In this document: positions 27,452 to 36,754 of the stretch, one piece after another
Numbering within the stretch: the first letter of the stretch is position 1
How the letters are laid out: the number at the start of each line of letters is the position of its first letter
DNA from: Thiocapsa marina 5811
Lineage (GTDB): Bacteria > Pseudomonadota > Gammaproteobacteria > Chromatiales > Chromatiaceae
Direction: 5' to 3'
Assembly: GCF_000223985.1 (NCBI RefSeq)
Contig: NZ_AFWV01000022.1
Location: 1 to 54,718 of the forward strand
Length of the DNA: 54,718 nt
The notes under the pieces: generated by a model
Database searches by the model: none
What the model was told of the DNA's origin: nothing
What the model saw: the letters and a program-made list of their open reading frames with translations, nothing else
Position numbers and translations under genes: made by a program

Positions 27452-30400
27452 ATGACCGCAGCTGTCCAGCAACGGATCCGCGAGATCCCCTACAACTACA
27501 CCTCCTTCTCCGACCGGGAGATCGTCATCCGGTTTCTCGGCGAGCCGCTGTGGCGGTTGATCGAGGAGCTGCGCGTCAGCCGCCGGACCGGACGTTCGGC
27601 GCGGATGCTCTTCGAGGTGCTCGGGGACATGTGGGTGGTGACGCGCAACCCTTACCTACAGGACGACCTGCTCGACAACCCGGAGCGTCGCCGTTTGCTC
27701 CTGCAGGCGCTGACGCATCGGCTCGATCAGTTCGAGCTGCGGCTCAACGACAATCGTCGGGCCGGCGAGCTTCTGACTGCGGCGCGGGCCGCGGTGCAGC
27801 GCTTCGGGGACTGGTTCGAGCAGGAGAAGAGCCAGCGCGCGCGTCTGCGCAAGGCGCTCGTGGGGATCACGCACAAGGACAACCTGGATTTCGGCGGTCT
27901 GGCGCGGGTCTCGCACGCAACGGATGCGACCGACTGGCGCGTGGAGATGCCCTTCGTGGTCATCTCGCCGGACACCGAGGCGGAGGTCGCGCCGATCGTG
28001 GGCGCCTGTATCGACGCGGGTTTGACCTTGATCCCGCGCGGCGGCGGCACGGGCTACACGGGATCGGCGGTGCCGCTTCAGGCGAAGACGGCCGTCATCA
28101 ACACCGAGAAGCTGGAAGACCTCTCGGGTGTGGAGCGGATCGCGCTGCCCGGCGTCGAGGGCGCGGTGCCGACGGTGCGCTGTGGCGCCGGGGTGGTCAC
28201 GCGTCGGGTCTCGGACCTGGCCGACCGGTCCGGTCTGGCGTTCGCGGTCGATCCCACGTCGCAGGATGCCTCCTGCATTGGCGGCAACGTGGCCATGAAC
28301 GCGGGCGGCAAAAAGGCCGTGCTCTGGGGCACGGCGCTCGACAACCTGGCCTCCTGGCGGATGGTGACGCCCGATGCAGATTGGCAGGAGGTCGAGCGTC
28401 TGGATCACAACCTCGGCAAGATCCATGAGCAACCGCTGGTGCGCTTTCGCATCCGGCGCTTCTTGCCTGACGGTGTGACGCCGAAGGGCGAGCCCGAGAT
28501 CCTGGAGATGCCCGGCTCCGCCCTGCGCAAGGTCGGTCTCGGCAAGGACGTGACGGACAAATTCCTCTCCGGTCTGCCCGGCGTTCAAAAGGAAGGCTGC
28601 GACGGGATCATCACCTCGGCACGCTTCGTCCTGCATCGGATGCCGGACCATGCGCGCACGGTCTGTTTGGAGTTCTTCGGGACAGATCTGGATCTGGCCG
28701 TGCCGGCGATCGTCGAGATCAAGGACTATCTCGAAGCCTTGTCTGGCGTGCAGCTGGCCGGGCTCGAACATCTCGACGAGCGCTATGTCCGCGCTGTGGA
28801 CTACACCACCAAGGCGGCGCGTCGCGAGCTGCCCAAGATGGTGCTGATCGCGGATCTGGTGAGCGACGACGAGGCGTTGGTCGATCAAGCCGCCGCGCAG
28901 GTGGTGACGCTCGCCAAGGCCCGCGATGGCGAGGGCTTCATCGCGATCAGTCCGGAGGCCCGCAAACGCTTTTGGCTCGACCGCGCCCGCACCGCCGCCA
29001 TCTCGCGTCACACCAATGCTTTCAAGATCAACGAGGACGTGGTGATCCCGCTCGACCGGCTCGGCGATTACAGCCGCGGTATCGAACGGATGAACATCGA
29101 GCAGTCGATCCGCAACAAGGACGCCATCATGGCGGCGCTGCTTGAGTATCTTGCGGGTGATCTCGGCGGTGATCTTGCCGGGGCGCGCGGGGAGGGCGAG
29201 TATCAGGACTCGGCCGAGGCCGTCGCTATCCTGAGTGCCAAGCGCGATGCGGCGCGCGAGGCGGTCCAAGCCGCGCGGCAGCGCTGGCAGACCATCTTGA
29301 GTGATCTGGACGAGCCCGCCTCGGCACATCTCGATCGACTGAGCGACACCGAGAAGGCCCGTATCCGCGAGGGCGACACCCTGCTCTCCATGATGCTTCG
29401 TCGCGATCTGCGTCAATCGCTGCGCGCCGAGGTGGCCGATCGACTCAACGAGATCTTCTCGGGCCAGGATCTGGCTCGCGTGCGCGAGCGCCTGACCGAG
29501 ATCCACGCCCGAGTGCGCGACTCCCGGCTCTTCATCGCGCTGCACATGCATGCCGGCGACGGCAACGTGCACACCAATATCCCGGTGCATTCATCGGACT
29601 ACGCCATGCTTCACGAGGCCGACCGCCTGGTCGCGCGCATCATGGCGCTGGCGAGCGATCTGGGCGGGGTTATTTCGGGCGAGCACGGCATCGGCATCAC
29701 CAAGCTGCAGTTCCTCGAGCGCGAGAAGCTCGACGCCTTCGTGGCCTACAAGCAGCGCGTCGACCCGCACTCGCGCTTCAATCCGGGCAAGCTGATGCCG
29801 GGCTCCGGGCTGGAAGGTGCCTACACGCCGTCGCTGCGGTTGGTGCAGCAAGAGGCCATCATCCTCGAGGAGACCGAGCTCGGCGCACTCAACGACGACG
29901 TCAAGCACTGCCTGCGCTGCGGCAAGTGCAAGCCCAAGTGCATGACGCATGTGCCGCGGGCCAATCTCAACTATTCGCCGCGCAACAAGATCCTGGGCAC
30001 CGGGCTCATCATCGAGGCCTTCCTCTACGAGGAGCAGACCCGTCGCGGTCTCTCGCTGCGCCATTTCGATGCCATGAACGACGTGGCGGATCACTGCACG
30101 GTCTGTCACAAGTGTCTGAATCCCTGTCCGGTGAACATCGACTTCGGCGATGTCACCATGCGGATGCGGCGCATCCTGATCGATCGCGGGAAGAAGCGTT
30201 TCAACGCCGGCTCCTGGGCGGCGATGCAGTTCCTCAATGTCACGGATCCCCGTGCCGTGCGACTGCTCCGCAAAGGGCTGGCGCAGTGGGGGTTTGCGGG
30301 GATGAATCTCGGCCATCGTGTCGCCAAGGCGCTGCGGATGACGGCAAAGCGTACCGCCAAGCCGGGTGCAACCAGTCATCGGCCGATGCTCGCGAGCCAG

Positions 30401-31321
30401 GTCGTGGATCTGGTCAGTCGACCGATCCGGGTCGAGCTGCCCAAGCGGACCTTTCGCCAGATCCTGGGGCTCGAGGACAAGACCCAGGTGCCGATCCTGC
30501 GCGATCCGCGGGTGGCGGCGGAGGACGCCGAAGCGGTCTTCTACTTCCCGGGCTGCGGCTCCGAGCGGCTCTTCTCGGATGTCGGGCTCGCCACGCTCGC
30601 GATGCTCTACGAGCAAGGCGCTCAGACCGTGCTGCCGCCCGGTTATCTCTGCTGCGGTTATCCGCAGCGCTCGGCCGGGCTCGAAGACCGAGGACGCCAG
30701 ATCACGATGGAGAATCGTGTGCTCTTCCACCGGGTCGCCAATACGCTCAATTACATGGACATCCGTACAGTCGTCGTCTCCTGCGGGACCTGTATGGATC
30801 AGCTGCTCAAGTACGAGTTCGAGCGCATCTTCCCCGGCTGCCGTCTGCTCGACATCCATGAGTGGTTGATGGAGAAGGGCGTGAGTCTGGAGGGCGTTAA
30901 AGGGGTTCAATATCTCTATCACGATCCCTGTCACTCGCCCATGAAGACCCATGCGCCGCTCAAGGTGGCGGCGAGTCTGATCGGCCAGTCGGTGATGCTC
31001 TCGGATCGCTGCTGCGGGGAGGCTGGCACGCTCGGAACCTCGCGTCCGGATATCGCCAACCAGGTGCGGTTCCGCAAGCAGGAGGAGTTGACCGCGGGGA
31101 TTCAGGCGCTGACGGGGCAGGACGTCGTCCGCGCCGGCGAGGTCAAGCTCTTGACCTCGTGTCCGGCTTGCCAGCAGGGTCTCGCCAAGTACACCGACGA
31201 CACGGGTCTGAAGACCGACTATATCGTGGTCGAGATGGCCGACCGCATGCTTGGCGAGGGCTGGCAGCAGCGGTTTCTGGATCAGGCGCAGGACGGCGGG
31301 ATCGAGCGCGTCTTGTTGTAG
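27452..31321 (+). CDS. DUF3683 FAD-linked oxidase with Fe-S and CCG domains
   Basis: About 1289 residues from ATG 27452, matching where the family begins ([20 protein letters not shown]); the upstream open codons are repeat-derived. Order: DUF3683 (~1-140), PCMH FAD-binding domain with [14 protein letters not shown] (~190), FAD-oxidase C-terminal domain ending at [16 protein letters not shown] and [10 protein letters not shown] (~700-760), two Fe-S motifs [17 protein letters not shown] and [17 protein letters not shown] (~820-890), and two cysteine-rich CCG domains ([36 protein letters not shown]). This combines in one chain the parts of glycolate/D-lactate dehydrogenases such as GlcD plus GlcF. 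It likely oxidises a 2-hydroxy acid and passes electrons to the quinone pool; the substrate is not known. Confidence 0.88.
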   Translation: MTAAVQQRIREIPYNYTSFSDREIVIRFLGEPLWRLIEELRVSRRTGRSARMLFEVLGDMWVVTRNPYLQDDLLDNPERRRLLLQALTHRLDQFELRLNDNRRAGELLTAARAAVQRFGDWFEQEKSQRARLRKALVGITHKDNLDFGGLARVSHATDATDWRVEMPFVVISPDTEAEVAPIVGACIDAGLTLIPRGGGTGYTGSAVPLQAKTAVINTEKLEDLSGVERIALPGVEGAVPTVRCGAGVVTRRVSDLADRSGLAFAVDPTSQDASCIGGNVAMNAGGKKAVLWGTALDNLASWRMVTPDADWQEVERLDHNLGKIHEQPLVRFRIRRFLPDGVTPKGEPEILEMPGSALRKVGLGKDVTDKFLSGLPGVQKEGCDGIITSARFVLHRMPDHARTVCLEFFGTDLDLAVPAIVEIKDYLEALSGVQLAGLEHLDERYVRAVDYTTKAARRELPKMVLIADLVSDDEALVDQAAAQVVTLAKARDGEGFIAISPEARKRFWLDRARTAAISRHTNAFKINEDVVIPLDRLGDYSRGIERMNIEQSIRNKDAIMAALLEYLAGDLGGDLAGARGEGEYQDSAEAVAILSAKRDAAREAVQAARQRWQTILSDLDEPASAHLDRLSDTEKARIREGDTLLSMMLRRDLRQSLRAEVADRLNEIFSGQDLARVRERLTEIHARVRDSRLFIALHMHAGDGNVHTNIPVHSSDYAMLHEADRLVARIMALASDLGGVISGEHGIGITKLQFLEREKLDAFVAYKQRVDPHSRFNPGKLMPGSGLEGAYTPSLRLVQQEAIILEETELGALNDDVKHCLRCGKCKPKCMTHVPRANLNYSPRNKILGTGLIIEAFLYEEQTRRGLSLRHFDAMNDVADHCTVCHKCLNPCPVNIDFGDVTMRMRRILIDRGKKRFNAGSWAAMQFLNVTDPRAVRLLRKGLAQWGFAGMNLGHRVAKALRMTAKRTAKPGATSHRPMLASQVVDLVSRPIRVELPKRTFRQILGLEDKTQVPILRDPRVAAEDAEAVFYFPGCGSERLFSDVGLATLAMLYEQGAQTVLPPGYLCCGYPQRSAGLEDRGRQITMENRVLFHRVANTLNYMDIRTVVVSCGTCMDQLLKYEFERIFPGCRLLDIHEWLMEKGVSLEGVKGVQYLYHDPCHSPMKTHAPLKVAASLIGQSVMLSDRCCGEAGTLGTSRPDIANQVRFRKQEELTAGIQALTGQDVVRAGEVKLLTSCPACQQGLAKYTDDTGLKTDYIVVEMADRMLGEGWQQRFLDQAQDGGIERVLL

Positions 31322-31324
31322 GGC

Positions 31325-31407
31325 TGAACCGCGTCCGGTGCTTCCTTGATGGTTGCGGATTGCGACGGGCGTCGAGGCTAAAGTCGGACTTGGCGAGACG
31401 CAGTTCA
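31325..31407. repeat. AAACCGCG-terminated element A
   Basis: TGAACCGCGTC at the left end and GACGCAGTTCA at the right end are inverted copies at 10 of 11 positions. The core from AACC to the matching GTT is 79 bp. It fills most of the gap between the DUF3683 gene and the cupin gene. The interior does not match the other members. Confidence 0.65.
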
Positions 31408-31450
31408 GGTTCGGTTGTTTTGAATCCTTCCTCGACGAGGGCTGACCGGG

Positions 31451-31777
31451 ATGTTGCGCAACCTTTTTCAAGACCTCCCCCGGATCGATCGCGGCGAGGC
31501 GTTCGAGGAGCTGTTGCGCTGCTCCAACGTTCGGATCGAGCGCATCCTGAGCAGCGATCGCCCCGAGTCCGTCCTCTACGATCAGGTCCAGGACGAGTGG
31601 GTCTGTCTGCTGCAAGGCGAGGCGGAGCTCTGGGTCGACGGAGAGACGCTCACCATGCGCTCGGGCGACTATCGGTTCATCCCGGCGGGAACCCCGCATC
31701 GCGTGAACAAGACGTCGACCGACCCCCGCTGCCTTTGGTTAGCCGTCCATATTCACGACCATTCGACCGAAGCTTGA
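31451..31777 (+). CDS. Small cupin-domain protein
   Basis: 108 residues forming a single cupin barrel. The metal-site motifs are partly visible: QDEWVCLLQGEAELWVDG (first motif, with E in place of the HxH pattern) and the second motif with FIPAGTPHRVNKT. Related phosphoribosylaminoimidazole-type and other small cupins bind a metal and a small ligand; no reaction can be named. The next gene begins 10 bp downstream, so the two are probably one operon. ATG 31451 follows a GACCGGG stretch. Confidence 0.78.
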   Translation: MLRNLFQDLPRIDRGEAFEELLRCSNVRIERILSSDRPESVLYDQVQDEWVCLLQGEAELWVDGETLTMRSGDYRFIPAGTPHRVNKTSTDPRCLWLAVHIHDHSTEA

Positions 31778-31787
31778 GGGCGACCTG

Positions 31788-33002
31788 ATGGACCCGGCAC
31801 GCGACGCGATCCCGGATCAAGAACTGCGACCGCTCGTCGATCGTCTGCTGCTCGAGCAGGGGCGGCTCGATCCACTGGAGCTTCTGCTCGCGGCCGACCT
31901 GCTTGGCTACGAGGACTATGTCGCCTGGCGGACCGGGGGGCGGTCGGATCTGCAGGGGGTCCTGCGTGCCTCACCCAAGGCGATTGCTGGGTTCCTGGAG
32001 GATGCAGGGGTCTATGCTCGCGGACAGAAGCTCGTGGCCGTCGCGCTTTCGCACAACGCGTGGGGCGATCGGGAGCGTCCCTTGTCGATCGGTCCGCACA
32101 CGGAGCTGTCCCGCGCCTGCACGCTCGTCTATGCGCCGCCCCCGGAGCGTTGTCAGCTGGACCTGTTTCAGGACAGCACCGCGCTGCTGCTCGAGGAGGA
32201 GGTCCGCACGGCCTTGGTCGAGCACCGCATGGATCGTGCGCGCGATCGGGTCGCCCGATTGATGCACCATGAGCCGGGGCATCCAAGACTCGGCGGCTTT
32301 CTCCGTTTGATCCAGACCCTCGACGACGTCGATGCGGTCGGGCGCGACGGACGTGTCGAGGAACGATGGCGCGAGCTGGAAGGGATCGGGCCTTTGGCCG
32401 GAGAGCTGCTGGGTCATCGGGCACGCGATTTCCTGGGGACCCTCTGGGCGGGGCTGGCCGAGTGCTTGACCGGGCGTGCCTTCGGTCCGGGTTCGGGTGA
32501 CTTCCACGCGGCGATCGCCTGGACCCGGGCAGGGCGATGGGAGCGCGCGCGAGAGGCGATCGAGTCCGAGCCCGACTGGCTCGACCAACCGGTGCTGGTC
32601 CTCGTCCATGCCGAGGCCTGCTGGCGCGTTCGCGATCCGTTCGGTGCGCGCCGAGACTGGTTGTGGCTCTGTCGTGAATATCCGTCGGCAGCGGAGCGCG
32701 CCTTTCGTGCCCCGGCGTTTCCGGATCGTCGTCTGGCCGATCTCTGGGCGGCGTTCGGCGACCTCGGACTCGAGGACGAACTGGCGACCGAGGATTTCCC
32801 CGCCTGGCTTCTGTTGGAGGATCCGAAGGCCTTTGCGGTGATCCGCGAAACGGGCGACACGTCCAGCGACGATCGCGCGACCGCATACCGTCTCTTGCAT
32901 GCGCTTGTGAGCGGCGACGATACCATCGACCGGCGACGCGAGCTGGGCGAGATCCAACCAATTCTGCTGAAGCAGTTCTTGGCGTATCGAAGGCACGCTT
33001 AA
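31788..33002 (+). CDS. Uncharacterised helical-repeat protein, 404 aa
   Basis: I do not recognise a named family. The protein is rich in Leu, Ala, Arg and Glu, lacks a signal peptide and membrane segments, and reads as stacked amphipathic helices, possibly TPR-like, in its second half (AIAWTRAGRWERAREAIESE, VLVHAEACWRVRDPFGARRD). It starts 10 bp after the cupin gene with GAGGG upstream and is probably cotranscribed. It ends at 33002, just before a dense block of palindromes. A cytoplasmic scaffold or accessory role is possible but unsupported. Confidence 0.7.
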   Translation: MDPARDAIPDQELRPLVDRLLLEQGRLDPLELLLAADLLGYEDYVAWRTGGRSDLQGVLRASPKAIAGFLEDAGVYARGQKLVAVALSHNAWGDRERPLSIGPHTELSRACTLVYAPPPERCQLDLFQDSTALLLEEEVRTALVEHRMDRARDRVARLMHHEPGHPRLGGFLRLIQTLDDVDAVGRDGRVEERWRELEGIGPLAGELLGHRARDFLGTLWAGLAECLTGRAFGPGSGDFHAAIAWTRAGRWERAREAIESEPDWLDQPVLVLVHAEACWRVRDPFGARRDWLWLCREYPSAAERAFRAPAFPDRRLADLWAAFGDLGLEDELATEDFPAWLLLEDPKAFAVIRETGDTSSDDRATAYRLLHALVSGDDTIDRRRELGEIQPILLKQFLAYRRHA

Positions 33003-33115
33003 GCCGGCAGTCGAGCGGACAAAGGCGTCGCCTCGCCGAGCACGCAGAATGCGGCGGTACGGTTTACGCGTGCAACGCCGCGCAATTTCCGGCGCCCTTC
33101 GCACCCGGGTCCACG

Positions 33116-33169
33116 GCAGACTGAAGTCCGCCTCCCCGGGTGCCGACTGAAGTCGGCGTACCGGGGAGG
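33116..33169. repeat. Double REP-like palindrome
   Basis: GCAGACTGAAGTCCGC (33116-33131) is followed by GCCGACTGAAGTCGGC (33142-33157). The second is nested in a larger palindrome with arms CCTCCCCGG (33131-33139) and CCGGGGAGG (33161-33169). The ACTGAA core and CCCCGGG flank also occur at 10860-10908. Confidence 0.75.
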
Positions 33170-33194
33170 CAGTATCGAGACTTCCGGGGGACTC

Positions 33195-33274
33195 AACCGC
33201 GTCCAGAGCGAGATGCTCACTTTAGCGTGAGTTCGACGTCGGGTGCATCCACGGCTCTTAGCGGAGACGCGGTT
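33195..33274. repeat. AAACCGCG-terminated element B
   Basis: AACCGCGTC (33195-33203) is exactly inverted as GACGCGGTT (33266-33274), giving an 80-bp core. An AT-rich 25-bp spacer separates it from element C, forming a doublet. The interior shares no clear similarity with other members. Confidence 0.7.
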
Positions 33275-33299
33275 TCGAATTTTATATCTTTTAATACTT

Positions 33300-33385
33300 T
33301 AAACCGCGCCGGCTCCGAGAATGATCGGAGCCGGCGCGGCCAAACCAAATCAACAGACGACGCATGCCGCGCTGGGCGCGGTTTA
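33300..33385. repeat. AAACCGCG-terminated element C
   Basis: TAAACCGCGCC (33300-33310) is perfectly inverted as GGCGCGGTTTA (33375-33385). The right terminus supplies the TAA stop codon of the minus-strand gene ending at 33383. Inside lies a strong hairpin (33304-33339). Confidence 0.78.
33304..33339. terminator. Strong hairpin between convergent genes
   Basis: CCGCGCCGGCTCCGA (33304-33318) pairs perfectly with TCGGAGCCGGCGCGG (33325-33339) across a 6-base loop. There is no T-run, but the 15-bp GC-rich stem between two converging genes suits a transcription barrier. Confidence 0.55.
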
Positions 33386-33967
33386 GCGACACGGCGCAAA
33401 GAAGGCGTTGCTCATGGCCTCCTCGCACTGTTTCCCGCTCTCCGTGACGCGGCCTGGATCGGCTCCTTTAAGCCACTCCTCCTGTTCCATTTGACGGAGT
33501 TGGCGCGCGGCCTCGCAAGCGGGCTCCTGCCAACAGGTGCGGGCGGCGCCGCAGACTCGGAGCACCAGTTGCTCGCAAGGCGAGGCGCCCGTAAGGCGTC
33601 CGCCGGTCGGCTGCTTGGCCTCGCCTTCGTCGGCTTCGACCGCCTCCGGTGCTTCTGTGTCGGATGCGGCCGGCTCGCTCGGCGCGCCGCTCGGCGCCAG
33701 CATATCGGTCGTCGGGACCACGCGGCCGCCTTCGATGCGGATGACCGAGCCGTCTTCCAGTCGGTGTACGCCGTCCCAGAGTTGCGTGCGACGACCGTTC
33801 TGATCGAGGACCGGGCGGTTGGTGCGTGGATCGACCTCGACCTGACCGCCGCGTTGCAGGGGTGCTGTCCAGGGCTCGTCGGCATGAGCGTGGAAGACGA
33901 AGAGCAGAAGGATCGCGGGAACGGCGCCGAGGCATGCTGTCCAGGGCTGTCTTTCGATGTTGTTCAT
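33383..33967 (-). CDS. Exported cysteine-containing protein, unknown function
   Basis: 194 residues from ATG 33967, chosen because GGAGG lies directly upstream and a good signal peptide follows (AVPAILLLFVFHAHA, cleavage before DEPW). The first half has a short repeated-turn pattern, including LWDGVHRLEDGSVIRIEGGRV. A low-complexity Glu/Ala/Pro linker (~105-140) leads to a C-terminal helical region with six cysteines (PCEQ, RVCG, RTCW, PACE, KQCE, APCR), probably three disulfides. I do not recognise the family. It is the last gene of a minus-strand set of three exported proteins. Its stop codon lies inside repeat element C. Confidence 0.7.
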   Translation of the reverse strand: MNNIERQPWTACLGAVPAILLLFVFHAHADEPWTAPLQRGGQVEVDPRTNRPVLDQNGRRTQLWDGVHRLEDGSVIRIEGGRVVPTTDMLAPSGAPSEPAASDTEAPEAVEADEGEAKQPTGGRLTGASPCEQLVLRVCGAARTCWQEPACEAARQLRQMEQEEWLKGADPGRVTESGKQCEEAMSNAFFAPCR

Positions 33968-34071
33968 GGTCACCTCCGCTGACCTGATTACGGAACGATT
34001 CAAGGCAACATGAGCAGGTCGGTGTGGCGCGCTGCGCTTTGCCTAACGGACGAGCGTCATGCAGCGCGACC

Positions 34072-34866
34072 TCAGAGCCGATTCTCCATCACCAGAAACC
34101 AGGGCCGGCGCGTCACGGGCTTGAGCCGACCGCGGTCGTCGAGCTCGAGGACGCTCTTGGAGACCGAGTTGCGCACGTTCCCTCCGATGACGTCCAGTGT
34201 CTGGCCGTTTCTCCCGACCACGAGGTCGCAGTGGGTTTCCGCACCCTGGAGCATCCAGGCGCTGGTATAGCCGTCGACCGGTCGCAACGGCGTGCGGCCG
34301 CGCCCTGCGCAGACCAGGTCGCCCGGCTCGGGGCTGTAGTCCTGAATCCGCCGGGGGACGAAGTAGCGACCCGGATAGCTCGCCTCCTCGACCATCGATG
34401 AGAGATAGACCCAGTGGGCGCTCGCCGGGCGGAACTGGCTCGTCGGTACGCCCGCACTCTGCATCACCCAGCTGATGAAGGCGGCCGACCAGGGTTGCCG
34501 GCAGTCCAGTCCGTCGAGCGTCGGCTTGTTGACGGCACGCCAGTAGAGGTTGACCCGACTGACATGGGTGTAGTCGTCCTCCCAGGCGCCGACGTGAGGG
34601 ATGCTCTCCTCGTTGCCCTTGAAGACCACGACCTGGCGATCGAACTGCTCCCACTCGCGGGTTGCACGTTGGATCATCGCCTGTTTGAGCCCCGGGTTGG
34701 GCGAGGGCGCCCGGCCGATCGGGCGTCCGGCCCAGGTTCCGGGCGCCTCGCCGGGACGCGGGCCCGGGGCCCCGCAGGCGACCAACGCGAGGCAAACCGC
34801 GACAGAGGCTATTCCGAGCAGGGCCTGCTCGGGTCGGCATGGCACGGAGGGACAACTGCTGGGCAT
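34072..34866 (-). CDS. DUF2272 lipoprotein, NlpC/P60-like
   Basis: 264 residues with the lipobox LALVACG, so Cys31 should be lipidated. The rest fits DUF2272, a family related to NlpC/P60 and CHAP cysteine hydrolases. The likely nucleophile is C122 in DCRQPWSAAFISWVMQSAGV, followed by RPASAHWVYL and PGDLVCAGRG; H212 in AETHCDLVVG is the likely base. Such a protein could cleave peptidoglycan peptides in the periplasm. It lies between two other exported proteins on the same strand, with 104 and 73 bp gaps. The adjacent 604-residue protein shows a similar Cys/His arrangement. Confidence 0.8.
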   Translation of the reverse strand: MPSSCPSVPCRPEQALLGIASVAVCLALVACGAPGPRPGEAPGTWAGRPIGRAPSPNPGLKQAMIQRATREWEQFDRQVVVFKGNEESIPHVGAWEDDYTHVSRVNLYWRAVNKPTLDGLDCRQPWSAAFISWVMQSAGVPTSQFRPASAHWVYLSSMVEEASYPGRYFVPRRIQDYSPEPGDLVCAGRGRTPLRPVDGYTSAWMLQGAETHCDLVVGRNGQTLDVIGGNVRNSVSKSVLELDDRGRLKPVTRRPWFLVMENRL

Positions 34867-34939
34867 GGGACGGACTCCGTTTGGGCGCAGCCGGGCGTGG
34901 GTGTCGAATGCGTCTGTTCAGCCGATCGAGAAGGTTGCG

Positions 34940-36754
34940 CTAACGCGGCGGGCGGACCGCCTCGCGGAACCAGGGACGATACTCCTCCATGCGCGCACGC
35001 TGGTCCGCCGGTGCACGCCGCCGACAGGTCGACTCATCGGGCGAGCCCGGGGATGCGCCCCAGCGCCGCTCCACGCAGTCGTTCGGGTTGTAGGCCATCT
35101 CAAGCTCGGCGCGGCGGCTGAAGATCTCTCCGAGACTCAGCCGCCAGGGCGTGCCGTCGCTGCGGGTGTAGGTGATGAACCGCTCGCCCATTCTCTGTGC
35201 ATTCATCCGTTCGATCCGCGCGGCGGCATCGCTCGGCGAGCGGCCCTGCAGCACGAAGAGCTCCGGGTAACGACGGATGCGCTCGGGCAGGTCTGCGAGC
35301 ACCTTCATGGCGATCAAGAGCCGCATGTCGCGCGAGGGCGTGGCGTAATCCTCCCAGGGGCCGGTGGTCTCGAAGATGGCGGGTCCGCTCGGCATCGGGA
35401 TGGTGATGCCGGGTCGGCTGCGCACGTAGGCCTCGCCGTTCTCGACCGAGGTCACGCGTGTTTCGAGCTGCTCCATTAAGGCGTCCAGCGTCGCGGTGTA
35501 GGCAACCTCGGGTTCGAGGCCGCGCGGGTTGACGAGCCGTTGCATGCGGGCATAGAAGTCTGCCGGCGACAGTGCGGCTTGCTCGAGGGAGAAGGGCGGC
35601 AGACCGGATCGACCGTCGATCGCGTTGTTGGGCATCTGGCGCACGCCGCTGCCTGTCTGAACCACCGGCCTGAACGCCTTGAAGCCCGGTCCCGCGCTCG
35701 GGGTTTGGGCGAACAGAAAGGTGCCCTCCCAGAACCGCTTGCGCGTCACGGAGTTGTCCGGCTGGGCGTCGACGGCGAGCAGGAGACCGCTCTCCCGGCC
35801 GCGTTGGGGCAGCCATTTTACGATCACCATGATGTGACCGTAGGGGTCGGCGAAGATGGTCCCGGGCCAGAGTGTCGAGCGATCGAGCGCGACCGGATAG
35901 AAGTCGGTCGCGTCGTCGCGAAGCGCGGTGCGTGCACTGCCTGAATGGACCGTGTTCATCATCGAGCGGCTGGCCTCGCGAAAGACCTCGGCGGATGCCC
36001 CCTGGTCCATGGAAGCGCCGACGAAGCGCGTCTCGGCGACAGGTGCCTGGCAGGTCGGAGCGCTGCTCCGGCTCCCGCGCGTGCAGGGTCGGTAGGCGAC
36101 CGGCAGGCCGAGCTTCCAAGCGAAATAGGTCCGCAGGAAGTAGGGCAGGTCGGCGCAATCAGGCTCGGCTGGGAGGCTGTGGTCCTCGCCGTTGCCGAGA
36201 TAGTTGAAGAGCAGGTTTCGCGCGGGGTCGCGCAGCACGGGGCCGAGCGAGTCGAAGCTCAGCAATTGCTCGGGCGGGGCCTCGAAGAGGTGCTCGATCC
36301 AGGCCGAGTAGAATGCCTCCGTCGCCAGGTCCCACTCGCCGCTGCCGCGCTTGCTCCCTTGCGTGCGATCTCTGCCGCCGACCCTCACCTCGGCGCAACC
36401 CGCGACCCGCCCTGCGCGCGTGGTTTCGATGCGATAGATCCCGGCGACCGGGCGAAACTGTGTCCCGTAGAGACTCCATGGCGGTCCGCCGCCGTGGGCT
36501 GTGCGCAAGCTGGTTTGGCGGCCGGCGGGGTCCGTGATCAGTACCTCGTCGAGATCGGCGTCGGTAGCGACCGCGATGATCTCCAGCGGCGCGCCCGGAC
36601 TTGGTTGCAGCGGAGCGGTCCAGATCCGCACCTCCTTGCCTTCTCGGCAGGCGTCCGCGGCGCGCGCCGTGTCGGGGAGCACGGCCCCGAGCAAGGAGAG
36701 ACCGACGATGGCCAACGATGGGATCAGCAATCGGATGGAGCGAGGAGTCGACAT
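34940..36754 (-). CDS. Exported 604-aa protein with Cys/His hydrolase-like core
   Basis: 604 residues with a signal peptide (hydrophobic ~8-30, TARAADAC). I cannot name the family. Around C200 the sequence DCADLPYFLRTYFAWKLGLP looks like the nucleophile helix of NlpC/P60 or transglutaminase-like enzymes. About 100 residues on, STLWPGTIFADPYGHIMVIV gives a PG-x-n-GH motif with H307, the expected second catalytic residue. The segment before (~40-130) is beta-rich. The C-terminal 250 residues are mostly helical. Together with the DUF2272 gene it suggests a periplasmic peptide- or wall-processing set. The catalytic call is inference. Confidence 0.7.
   Translation of the reverse strand: MSTPRSIRLLIPSLAIVGLSLLGAVLPDTARAADACREGKEVRIWTAPLQPSPGAPLEIIAVATDADLDEVLITDPAGRQTSLRTAHGGGPPWSLYGTQFRPVAGIYRIETTRAGRVAGCAEVRVGGRDRTQGSKRGSGEWDLATEAFYSAWIEHLFEAPPEQLLSFDSLGPVLRDPARNLLFNYLGNGEDHSLPAEPDCADLPYFLRTYFAWKLGLPVAYRPCTRGSRSSAPTCQAPVAETRFVGASMDQGASAEVFREASRSMMNTVHSGSARTALRDDATDFYPVALDRSTLWPGTIFADPYGHIMVIVKWLPQRGRESGLLLAVDAQPDNSVTRKRFWEGTFLFAQTPSAGPGFKAFRPVVQTGSGVRQMPNNAIDGRSGLPPFSLEQAALSPADFYARMQRLVNPRGLEPEVAYTATLDALMEQLETRVTSVENGEAYVRSRPGITIPMPSGPAIFETTGPWEDYATPSRDMRLLIAMKVLADLPERIRRYPELFVLQGRSPSDAAARIERMNAQRMGERFITYTRSDGTPWRLSLGEIFSRRAELEMAYNPNDCVERRWGASPGSPDESTCRRRAPADQRARMEEYRPWFREAVRPPR

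Larger units (their letters stand above)
33003..33382. other. Repeat-filled gap between convergent genes
   Basis: No gene. The 380 bp hold two REP-like palindromes, two AAACCGCG-terminated elements in tandem and one strong hairpin, each listed separately. This is the densest repeat cluster in the window. Confidence 0.7.

Noticed and set aside
27656-31699. Two long minus-strand frames (644 and 702 residues) opposite the DUF3683 gene
   Set aside because: Antisense shadows; no ribosome binding site and no family match, while the plus-strand frame has all FAD and Fe-S motifs.
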